From Sphingobacteriaceae bacterium (GTDB lineage Bacteria; Bacteroidota; Bacteroidia; B-17B0; Aurantibacillaceae): a DNA stretch of 15,539 bases. The position numbers and the translations under genes were made by a program. This document shows, piece after piece, positions 6,117 to 12,749 of this stretch; within the stretch, counting starts at the first letter, position 1, and each line of letters starts with the position of its first letter. The stretch covers positions 1-15,539 of the forward strand of contig JAHEYE010000058.1 in the NCBI GenBank assembly GCA_023251695.1, read 5' to 3'. The notes beneath the pieces are model-generated. The model saw only the letters and a program-made list of their open reading frames with translations. It did no database searches and was not told the origin of the DNA.

Positions 6117-7231
6117 TATTTGTAGGCAACAACTACAATCGCGTCACCATCCATAGGCATACTATTGCTGCCGTTATAGACTTGGCACTTAAAGCGGACC
6201 AATAATTTCTTGGTTTTCTGACCTAATTCATTAGTATGATAGTCAGATGCCGAAATTATCTTGAAATAACTGCTTGCCGGCTGTAAGTTGCTATTAGAAC
6301 TCCATTCCGTACCGCTTACATCTGTCCATTTTACAACAATATTCGAAATGGCCATCGGGTTCGACATTGGAATATTTGCCATCACCAGGTAATTAGTAGT
6401 ACAAACGGTACTGTTGGCAGTGATATAATTAAAATTAGCAGTGGCTGTGTCGTTCGCCGCATCAATAACCTGCAATGAAACAGGATATCTTCCACCCGTT
6501 GCATAATTATGTGTGGGGGAAGAGCTGGTAGAAAAATTACCATCCCCTAAATCCCAATAAAAATTATAAGGAGGAACACCAATGGTCGAATTAGTAAATG
6601 TGGCATTTAAGGAAGAGGTGCCCGTTACAGTCACTGTTGTTTTACAATAAGTATCAGATGAGCCAACTTTCTGAACATTTGTTACGGTATTAGAACAAGA
6701 AGAACTGTCGGTGCTAGTTAAACTTACTACATATTCGCCCGGATGCATAAAGATGTGCGAAGGGTTTTTGGTAGTGGAAGTAGTCCCGTCACCAAAATCC
6801 CATAAATACGACAAAGCATTTTTATTAAATAAAGAATAAAAATAAACATTGTAAGAAACAGGAGTAGGGTTCCCGGCGAAATACGGATAATACATATAAG
6901 AAAGCGCCGTGTCAGCTCCTGAAGGACCATTCATCATGCTATAGCGGTGGTCGTTAATCTCGATTTTAATGCTGTTCGGACAATTTGTACAAGAGCCTTG
7001 CTTTAATTCGGCAGCAAAACCATAAACACCAACAGTGTTTTGCGAGTAACTCGAATACATGTAATAATCATTAACGCCGGCATCAATTCTCACAGCAGAA
7101 CCATTTACAATGCCACTGAAATAGAATTGCGGATTGTTTCCTTCTTCCGGTTCAGGTAATGTTTTCTTTTTGCAGGCGTTCAATAAGCCCAACGTAATTA
7201 AAGTAATAATAAGTACACGTATCTGTTTCAT
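6116..7231 (-). CDS. Lipoprotein with two PKD domains
   Basis: A 371-residue predicted lipoprotein. MKQIRVLIITLITLGLLNAC ends in a lipobox (L-N-A-C, Cys20), then K-K-K-T-L and an acidic P-E-P-E-E-G tether that could act as a surface-export signal in Bacteroidota. An unassigned N-terminal domain (about 33-125) holds a C-T-N-C pair. Two PKD domains follow: 125-190 (YLWDFGDGTTS, then HIFMHPGEY) and 198-272 (FYWDLGDGNFS, then HNYATGGRY). A C-terminal region of about 100 residues ends VVVAYK. It begins 29 nt after the stop of the anti-sigma/barrel gene and is probably the last gene of the sigma-factor operon. A role as an outer-membrane binding partner or sensor of that system is inference. It has no T9SS tail, unlike 2767-5199. 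Confidence 0.9.
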   Translation of the reverse strand: MKQIRVLIITLITLGLLNACKKKTLPEPEEGNNPQFYFSGIVNGSAVRIDAGVNDYYMYSSYSQNTVGVYGFAAELKQGSCTNCPNSIKIEINDHRYSMMNGPSGADTALSYMYYPYFAGNPTPVSYNVYFYSLFNKNALSYLWDFGDGTTSTTKNPSHIFMHPGEYVVSLTSTDSSSCSNTVTNVQKVGSSDTYCKTTVTVTGTSSLNATFTNSTIGVPPYNFYWDLGDGNFSTSSSPTHNYATGGRYPVSLQVIDAANDTATANFNYITANSTVCTTNYLVMANIPMSNPMAISNIVVKWTDVSGTEWSSNSNLQPASSYFKIISASDYHTNELGQKTKKLLVRFKCQVYNGSNSMPMDGDAIVVVAYK

Positions 7232-7260
7232 CTTTTTATTTTTCTAATCTAATCCTAAGG

Positions 7261-8844
7261 TTATTTTTTAAATAAATCGTAACACAAGCTCACTTTGAAA
7301 CCAACGTTCCTGTCGAATTGATTTGATTTAAAGAAGCTGTTATTTTTAGTATCCGTTAAACCATAAAAGAATTCCGCGTTAGCGCTTAAGCCTTTATAGA
7401 TTTTGCGACGGTAGGAAACTGCCAGTTGTATATCGTAAGGATTAAAGCCTTGCATGTAACCGGTTTCCTTGGTTGATGTTAAATTGTTTTTAGTCGCATT
7501 AGGATCGGAACTGTAAGTTTTATATTTTTCTTTTTTACTATTGCTGTTGAGTAAATAAGCCACATTACATCCGATGCCGAAAATATTATTGTCTTTTAAG
7601 GTATATGTAAATTTAATTGGTGCCACCAAATAATGCAGGGTTTGATATTTGATAGAAGTAATGTCCTGTTCAACACCCAAATCGTATTTTACGGTGCTGA
7701 TGGTGTGTGAAGTATGGGTTAAATTAGCAACCGTGCTGTATTGAGCACCTATTTGTGCAGCTAAAGTTCCCGTAAAATAATGCTGGAAATTGAGCCCGCC
7801 TAATAAATTAAAACCATTAGCGTCATTATTAGCGCCGCCGCCCCAACCTAACATATAAGTTGTGCCTGCTTCAACAAATAAAATATTTTTAGCATTGTGT
7901 TTTTCTTTTACGTTGGTTGCATAAGAAACCCCATCGCCATCCGGCATCATTGCCGCCAATGAATCTGCTCTTCCTTTACTTATTTTCGGAAGAGAATCAA
8001 CTGAACTTGCAGTTGGTTTTACGGTAGCAGTAACAACATGGTTTAAAGAATCGGTAGCTATAGAAGGATTATTTTTTACTGGCGTTGTTTGTGGTGTTGA
8101 ATTGTTTTCGGTATCGCCTAACTTATCGCTGTTTCCTCCTACATTGGTATTTACAACCGGAGTTACCGGTTTAATTTCGTTATTGGTGTTATCAGAATTA
8201 TTTCCTAAAACCGGAGGTGTAGCTTTTTGAGTGTTTGATTTAGTTTGTGCCGGTTTTTTTGCATCTGTATTTTTAGAGCTCTCAGTTTTTGTTTCGTTTG
8301 AAGTGTTAGCCGGATTTGAATTTATCTTTTCTTCAGCCTTAGTGTTTTTTTCTGAACTTGTAGTATTTACTGCCTCAGTTTTGTTTGCTGAAGATGTTTC
8401 AGATGAGGTTTTAGTTATTGTTTTTGCTTTTGAAGTATTATCAGAACCTGAATTAATGTTAGAAGCAACCGTGTTTTTTGATTCAGTTACTTTATTTTCA
8501 GAAGTATTTTCCACTGATGCCTGAATATTATTTTCAGTCCGGGTATTTTCCGGTTTCATATCTGTAACCACCTGATCGTTATTTTTTGGAGCTGCAGTTT
8601 CATTTACAGCCAGATTATTCTTCTCAAGCGGCTTTGTGCTATCGCTGAATCCGAAATAATAAACCAGACCGGTGGTACATAAAATGGCCACGGCAGATAA
8701 TAAGAAGATACCGCCGCGGTTTTTACCCTGACGTGAGGCATCGATCATTTTTCTGGCCTTCTCCCAATTCTGTTCATCAAAAGGGAATTCCTGATTGCCG
8801 TAATTGTTTTTTACATTCTGTTCAAATTTGTCAAAATTAACCAT
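7261..8844 (-). CDS. Envelope-spanning anti-sigma-like protein with C-terminal beta-barrel domain
   Basis: A 527-residue protein coupled to the sigma factor: its ATG overlaps the sigma stop by 8 nt. Residues 1-44 are a soluble, charged segment with FPFDEQNWEKARKMID (20-35), a motif seen in Bacteroidota proteins encoded next to ECF sigma factors. About 45-65 (GIFLLSAVAILCTTGLVYYFG) is one membrane helix. About 66-318 is a linker of S, T, N, K and E/P residues, apparently disordered. About 319-527 alternates aromatic and polar residues in barrel-like strands (ILFVEAGTTYML, FNLLGGLNF, LAAQIGAQYS, LAVSYRRKIYKG, GFKVSLCYDLFKK) and resembles small outer-membrane beta-barrels. The arrangement would place one chain in the cytoplasm, inner membrane, periplasm and outer membrane. 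Barrel and helix are read from sequence; sigma inhibition is inferred from context. Confidence 0.82.
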   Translation of the reverse strand: MVNFDKFEQNVKNNYGNQEFPFDEQNWEKARKMIDASRQGKNRGGIFLLSAVAILCTTGLVYYFGFSDSTKPLEKNNLAVNETAAPKNNDQVVTDMKPENTRTENNIQASVENTSENKVTESKNTVASNINSGSDNTSKAKTITKTSSETSSANKTEAVNTTSSEKNTKAEEKINSNPANTSNETKTESSKNTDAKKPAQTKSNTQKATPPVLGNNSDNTNNEIKPVTPVVNTNVGGNSDKLGDTENNSTPQTTPVKNNPSIATDSLNHVVTATVKPTASSVDSLPKISKGRADSLAAMMPDGDGVSYATNVKEKHNAKNILFVEAGTTYMLGWGGGANNDANGFNLLGGLNFQHYFTGTLAAQIGAQYSTVANLTHTSHTISTVKYDLGVEQDITSIKYQTLHYLVAPIKFTYTLKDNNIFGIGCNVAYLLNSNSKKEKYKTYSSDPNATKNNLTSTKETGYMQGFNPYDIQLAVSYRRKIYKGLSANAEFFYGLTDTKNNSFFKSNQFDRNVGFKVSLCYDLFKK

Positions 8845-9403
8845 GGTGCTGTAGTTTTGCGGGGGTTACTAAATTTTCTAACATTTCTTTCAATTTCTGG
8901 CGGGCAGAATTTAAGTGCCATTTTGAAGTGCCCTCTTCAATATTTAAAATTTCACCAATCTCTTTATGCGAATAACCATCAATAACAAACATGTTAAACA
9001 CCTGTTGGGCCATTGGCGGTAATTTTGCAATAAGAGTATGAATCTGTGCGGCACTCATCTTATCAATGGCACCGTTTTGTTCAGAGTAAGAACCGTTCTC
9101 GTAATACTCTTCAACAAAATCTATCACTTCACTTTGTTTTTTATGCTTACGGTATTCGTCAATTAACGTGTTAACCATTATTTTTCTGATCCATGCTTTA
9201 AAGGGCACTTCCTCGTTATACTTATACAGGTTGGTCAAAATCTTAAGAAAGCCCATGTTGAGCTGTTCTTTAGCCTGGTCCTGATTTTTTGTGTAACGGA
9301 TGCAAATACTCATTAAATAACTAAAGGTCACTTTATACAATTCATACTCAGCCTTCCTGTTACGGTTAATGCAATCTTTTATCAGTTTAGGCTGAACGTT
9401 CAT
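8837..9403 (-). CDS. ECF-type RNA polymerase sigma factor (sigma-70 family)
   Basis: A 188-residue protein that would direct RNA polymerase to a small regulon. Region 2 spans about 18-90, with YLMSICIRYTKNQDQAKEQ, then GFLKILTNLYKY and FKAWIRKIMVNTLIDEYRKH. A short linker precedes region 4 (about 121-175), with LPPMAQQVFNMFVIDGYSHK and the helix-turn-helix EIGEILNIEEGTSKWHLNSA. Size and domain order are usual for the family, and regions 3 and 1.1 are absent. ATG at 9401-9403 starts at the natural N-terminus. The ATGGTTAA overlap with the downstream membrane protein implies translational coupling of sigma and its presumed regulator. panC lies 58 nt upstream on the same strand, and no clear promoter was found in that gap, so part of the expression may come from panC readthrough. 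Confidence 0.94.
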   Translation of the reverse strand: MNVQPKLIKDCINRNRKAEYELYKVTFSYLMSICIRYTKNQDQAKEQLNMGFLKILTNLYKYNEEVPFKAWIRKIMVNTLIDEYRKHKKQSEVIDFVEEYYENGSYSEQNGAIDKMSAAQIHTLIAKLPPMAQQVFNMFVIDGYSHKEIGEILNIEEGTSKWHLNSARQKLKEMLENLVTPAKLQHHG

Positions 9404-9461
9404 GGAATGGTTTGTTCTATTAATGAGTACGTTTGGATGTTTCCAAAGGTTGGGTATATTG

Positions 9462-10307
9462 TTAATCTAAAGCTAAGTTATCAATTAATCGTATTTTTCC
9501 AACAAAAACTGCTATTAAACTGATTGATTTACCGCTATTATTTAGTGAATTTAACGGAGAAAGGGTAGTGGCGTTACAGATTTCGTAATAATCTAATTTA
9601 TAGATTGGATTTGAGCCTAGCTGCTGACTAACAAATTGCTTTACTTCCGGAATGGTTTTTCCCTGCTGTTTTAACCTTTTTGCTTCTTGCATAAGGTTTG
9701 GAATTAAAGAGGCAGCCTTACGTTCTTCATCACTTAAAAGCATATTTCTCGAACTCATCGCCAAACCATCCGACTCACGTAAAATCGGACAACCTATAAC
9801 TTCAACTTTTAATTGCAACAGATTATTTAACTCTTTGATAATCAATAATTGCTGATAATCCTTTTCACCGAAAAAAGCTTTATCCGGTTTAACAATACCG
9901 AACAAAATACTTACCACTTGGGCTACGCCGTTAAAGTGACCGGGTCTAGAAGTTCCATCCAATATTCTTTCCAAATTCCCAAAATCAAAAACCCTTTTAT
10001 CTTCCTCAGGATAAATTTGGCTTACCTCCGGTAAAAACAATACGCCGCAGCCCTCTTTTTCCAGCATATAAGCATCTTTTTCGGGCATACGGGGATAAAG
10101 TTCCAAATCGGCCTTATCGTTAAACTGAGTGGGATTTACGAAAATGCTACAAATTGTAATATCTGTGAGTTCCTTTGATTTTTTTACCAAAGAAAGATGA
10201 CCTTCATGCAAAGCGCCCATAGTTGGAACAAAGCCAATAATCTTGCCTTTTTGACGGTATTGGTCAACCAAGTGACTTAATTCGGTTTTATTATCAATTA
10301 TTACCAT
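9462..10307 (-). CDS. panC: Pantoate--beta-alanine ligase (pantothenate synthetase)
   Basis: Joins pantoate and beta-alanine with ATP, via pantoyl-adenylate, to make pantothenate for coenzyme A; cytoplasmic. The chosen start gives 281 residues, the usual family length. Motifs: GFVPTMGALHEGH (25-37, with the H-E-G-H nucleotide motif), IFVNPTQF (55-62), SRPGHFNGVAQVV (120-132), FFGEKDYQQ (145-153) and AMSSRN (183-188, KMSKS-like loop). A TTG start 33 nt upstream would add 11 residues absent from the family and is rejected in favour of ATG at 10305-10307. panD and panB are not adjacent. It is divergent from the glycogen-synthase-like gene, as in other Bacteroidota as far as I recall. All key motifs look intact. 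Confidence 0.97.
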   Translation of the reverse strand: MVIIDNKTELSHLVDQYRQKGKIIGFVPTMGALHEGHLSLVKKSKELTDITICSIFVNPTQFNDKADLELYPRMPEKDAYMLEKEGCGVLFLPEVSQIYPEEDKRVFDFGNLERILDGTSRPGHFNGVAQVVSILFGIVKPDKAFFGEKDYQQLLIIKELNNLLQLKVEVIGCPILRESDGLAMSSRNMLLSDEERKAASLIPNLMQEAKRLKQQGKTIPEVKQFVSQQLGSNPIYKLDYYEICNATTLSPLNSLNNSGKSISLIAVFVGKIRLIDNLALD

Positions 10308-10317
10308 AAAAAACGCG

Positions 10318-10326
10318 TTAAAGCTA
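10318..10326 (-). promoter_or_regulatory. Possible -7 element for panC
   Basis: TAGCTTTAA on the minus strand matches TAnnTTTG at all but the last base, 11 nt before the panC ATG. No TTTG stands at the expected distance upstream, so the call is weak. Confidence 0.3.
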
Positions 10327-10348
10327 CAATTTACTTTCAATTTACTTT
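10327..10348. repeat. Perfect 11-bp tandem repeat between divergent promoters
   Basis: CAATTTACTTT occurs twice without a gap (10327-10337 and 10338-10348). The second copy overlaps the -33 box of the plus-strand promoter and lies upstream of the presumed panC -7 box. It could be an operator, or a simple duplication. Confidence 0.5.
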
Positions 10349-10377
10349 GAAATTCGGGATTTTTTTTCTTACTTTTG
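10346..10377 (+). promoter_or_regulatory. Bacteroidota-type promoter of the glycogen-synthase-like gene
   Basis: TTTG (10346-10349), a 20-nt spacer, and TACTTTTG (10370-10377) match the -33 and -7 consensus exactly. The ATG at 10408 would follow a leader of about 25 nt. Confidence 0.75.
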
Positions 10378-10407
10378 TATATAATAATTAACCCCCTTCC
10401 ATTATTT

Positions 10408-11235
10408 ATGAAAAAGGCAAAAGTTCTTTTTGTGTCGCAAGAGATTACCCCTTATCTTGACGAGACATTTGTTGGTAAAATTTCGAGGAAATTGCCACAA
10501 GCAATACAAGAAAGAGGAAAAGAAATCAGAACATTCATGCCAAAGTACGGTTGCATTAACGAGCGCCGCCATCAGTTGCATGAGGTTATCCGCCTTTCGG
10601 GAATGAATCTTGTAATTAACGATGTTGACCATCCGCTGATTATTAAGGTTGCTTCTATCCCAAGTGCACGTATGCAAGTGTATTTTATCGATAACGAAGA
10701 GTTTTTTCAACGTAAATCTGTTTTAACCGATAAAACATCGGGTAAGTTTTTTGATGATAACGATGAAAGGGCTATGTTTTATGTACGTGGCGTTGTTGAA
10801 ACTGTTAAAAAACTAGGCTGGGCACCGGATGTTATTCATTGCCATGGCTGGTTTACTTCCTTAATGCCTTTGTATATTAAAAAATATTATTCAGAAGATC
10901 CTTTATTTGCAGATACCAAAATAATCGTTTCGGTTTATGAAGATGAATTCCCTAAAACATTGAGCAAGAAATTAAACGATAAGTTAGTGTTTGATGGTTT
11001 CAATAAAAAAGACCTTAAACATATATCGGAAGATATTACTTACGTTAATTTCGTGAAACAAGCACTTGAATTTACCGATGGTATTATTCAGGGCAGCGAA
11101 AAGATTAATCCTGAATTGGAAAAATGTATTAAGAAATCAGGCAAACCTTTCTTAACCTACAAAAACGAAACCGAATACATGGATGCATGTAACGATTTCT
11201 ACGATGTAGTGCTTGAAGAAACTGTAAGCGCTTAA
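10408..11235 (+). CDS. Half-length glycogen/starch synthase-like protein (GT5 N-terminal lobe only)
   Basis: A 275-residue protein resembling only the first Rossmann lobe of glycogen synthase (full enzymes are about 480 residues). It begins MKKAKVLFVSQEITPYLDE, then has ERGKEIRTFMPKYG (35-48), FIDNEEFF and APDVIHCHGWFTSLMPLYIK, the counterpart of the family's H-C-H-D-W motif. The ADP-glucose-binding K-x-G-G-L near the N-terminus is replaced by E-T-F-V-G-K-I, and the whole catalytic second lobe is absent, so glucan synthesis is unlikely. Such short forms beside panC are common in Bacteroidota, so this is not a fresh truncation. ATG 10408 is preferred over a TTG at 10375, which lies inside the promoter -7 box. 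The true role is unknown; a strong terminator follows. Confidence 0.88.
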   Translation: MKKAKVLFVSQEITPYLDETFVGKISRKLPQAIQERGKEIRTFMPKYGCINERRHQLHEVIRLSGMNLVINDVDHPLIIKVASIPSARMQVYFIDNEEFFQRKSVLTDKTSGKFFDDNDERAMFYVRGVVETVKKLGWAPDVIHCHGWFTSLMPLYIKKYYSEDPLFADTKIIVSVYEDEFPKTLSKKLNDKLVFDGFNKKDLKHISEDITYVNFVKQALEFTDGIIQGSEKINPELEKCIKKSGKPFLTYKNETEYMDACNDFYDVVLEETVSA

Positions 11236-11241
11236 AAATTG

Positions 11242-11268
11242 AACCCCGAGTTTTTCTCGGGGTTTTTT
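11242..11268 (+). terminator. Intrinsic terminator after the glycogen-synthase-like gene
   Basis: AACCCCGAG and CTCGGGGTT form a perfect 9-bp, GC-rich stem around TTTTT and end in six T. It lies just 7 nt after the stop codon and separates this gene from the DUF4270 operon. Confidence 0.95.
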
Positions 11269-11333
11269 ATGCCTTACAATTTTATTTACAAAACTGCGTT
11301 CTTCATAAATAAAGCTAATTTCCATCCCCGTAT

Positions 11334-11365
11334 TTTGTTGAGCTTATATTCTTTTGCTATTTTTG
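11334..11365 (+). promoter_or_regulatory. Bacteroidota-type promoter of the DUF4270-asnB-glycosyltransferase operon
   Basis: TTTG (11334-11337), a 20-nt spacer and TATTTTTG (11358-11365) match the consensus exactly, with the same spacing as the promoter at 10346-10377. The leader before ATG 11379 would be under 10 nt. Confidence 0.72.
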
Positions 11366-11378
11366 ACAGCATTCTGAA

Positions 11379-12746
11379 ATGACATTGAAAAAGGTTTTAA
11401 AATATAGTTTAATTATTACTTTATGCTGGGGCATAGCCTCGTGTAAAAAGAAACCTGAAGTGCCGCTTGGTGCCGATGTGCAGGATGGAAGTGATGCTTT
11501 ATTTTCGTTGGTTTCCGATACCGCAACTATCGAAATGCATACTGTGAAATACGATTCGCTCCGTACTTACCGCGATCAATTCAAATATCTGGGCAGCAAT
11601 CAGGATCCGGTTTTTGGAAGAACAAATGCAAGTATATTCACTAATTTTTCGTTACCAACTAATGTTTCAAATGTAAATTTTGGCGATTATGCAGTTTTAG
11701 ATTCATCCGAATTAATATTAACCTTTACCCAAAGTTTTGTTGGTGATACTACAATACCATTGCGTTATCAGGTTCATCAGTTAACCCAATTGATGGATTA
11801 CAGTAAATACTATTACACCCATCATAACATACCTTACAGTTCATCAACAATAACTGACGCTTTTCGCAGAATTACCAAAACTGGTGGTTTTTATACCATT
11901 CGTTTACCTCTGGATAAAAATTATGCCGCTGCCATTTTAAATAATCCGCAGTATCTGGTAAGCAATACTGTTTTTCAAAATACTTACAAAGGCTTTTTTA
12001 TTACAACCAAGAACACCAACCTTTCGCCTGCAGCACACGGTTCCTTAATGAAGATAGACCTGGATAATCCAACCTCCGGTGTTTATCTGTATTATCACGA
12101 CGGTTCACCTTCTTCATCTAAATCACCCGAAGTTTACCGTTTGCCTTTCAGCGCCGATAATTCAGCACGATTTAATCATGTGGATTATGATTACCATTCA
12201 GGCGGAAATAGTTTGCTTGTTGATCAACTCGATAAAATAGATACTGCAAAAGGAAAACAAAATCTTTTTCTTAAAGGAATCGGCGGGGCTAAATCCGTTA
12301 TACGTTTGCCTTACCTTAAAAATTATTCCGATTCTTGTCCTATCGCCGTTAACCGCGCCGAATTAATATTTAAAGTCGACCAATCTTTTTTAAGTTCAAT
12401 TGGTAATTACGAGCCTCCCAATATGATATCTTTGGTGGCCTGTGATCCGAACGGAACCGAGATTTATGTAAAAGATCAATTTTATACAGCCGACATTCTC
12501 CGTTTTGGCGGTTCATACGACCCGGTTAATAAACAATATGTTTTTAATTTTGCAAGGCATATTCAGGATATCATGTCAGGCAAATTGAACAATTATGGTT
12601 TTTATTTAGTGCTGGCTAATACCGACCGGTTTTCGGTGGTAAGACGTGATGATAAAGCGGAGCGTCTTATTCTTGGTGGACTCAGCAACGCTCTTTACAG
12701 GCCTACTTTTAAGCTCACTTACATCCGTTTTCCTTACGATAAATAA
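11379..12746 (+). CDS. DUF4270 family lipoprotein
   Basis: A 455-residue predicted lipoprotein of the DUF4270 family, which is widespread in Bacteroidota and has no settled function. MTLKKVLKYSLIITLCWGIA-SC gives a lipobox at Cys22, then K-K-K. P-L-G-A-D-V (29-34), the YLGSNQDPVFGRT segment (70-82) and TNASIFTNFSLP are typical of the family, and the length is usual. The family is commonly found beside the glycogen-synthase-like and panC genes, as here. It has its own promoter, and its stop is only 3 nt before the asnB start, so the two are co-transcribed. It probably sits in the outer membrane, but no enzymatic motif is visible. The link to asnB or polysaccharide synthesis is by position only. 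Confidence 0.9.
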   Translation: MTLKKVLKYSLIITLCWGIASCKKKPEVPLGADVQDGSDALFSLVSDTATIEMHTVKYDSLRTYRDQFKYLGSNQDPVFGRTNASIFTNFSLPTNVSNVNFGDYAVLDSSELILTFTQSFVGDTTIPLRYQVHQLTQLMDYSKYYYTHHNIPYSSSTITDAFRRITKTGGFYTIRLPLDKNYAAAILNNPQYLVSNTVFQNTYKGFFITTKNTNLSPAAHGSLMKIDLDNPTSGVYLYYHDGSPSSSKSPEVYRLPFSADNSARFNHVDYDYHSGGNSLLVDQLDKIDTAKGKQNLFLKGIGGAKSVIRLPYLKNYSDSCPIAVNRAELIFKVDQSFLSSIGNYEPPNMISLVACDPNGTEIYVKDQFYTADILRFGGSYDPVNKQYVFNFARHIQDIMSGKLNNYGFYLVLANTDRFSVVRRDDKAERLILGGLSNALYRPTFKLTYIRFPYDK

Positions 12747-12749
12747 ACC

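Noticed and set aside
5340..6118. CRISPR array
   Set aside because: The repeats are not regularly spaced, occur in both orientations, vary in their arms, and have no cas genes nearby.
8231..8524. Plus-strand hydrophobic 97-residue ORF opposite the anti-sigma linker
   Set aside because: It is the complement of the low-complexity S/T/N/K/E codons, which read as F, L, V and S on the other strand; an antisense shadow.
10308..10340. TTG start adding 11 residues to PanC
   Set aside because: ATG 10307 gives the standard family length and N-terminus; the extension overlaps the 11-bp tandem repeat and the candidate promoter.
10375..10407. TTG start adding 11 residues to the glycogen-synthase-like protein
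   Set aside because: The TTG lies inside the -7 promoter box, and ATG 10408 begins the conserved K-A-K-V-L-F-V-S strand.
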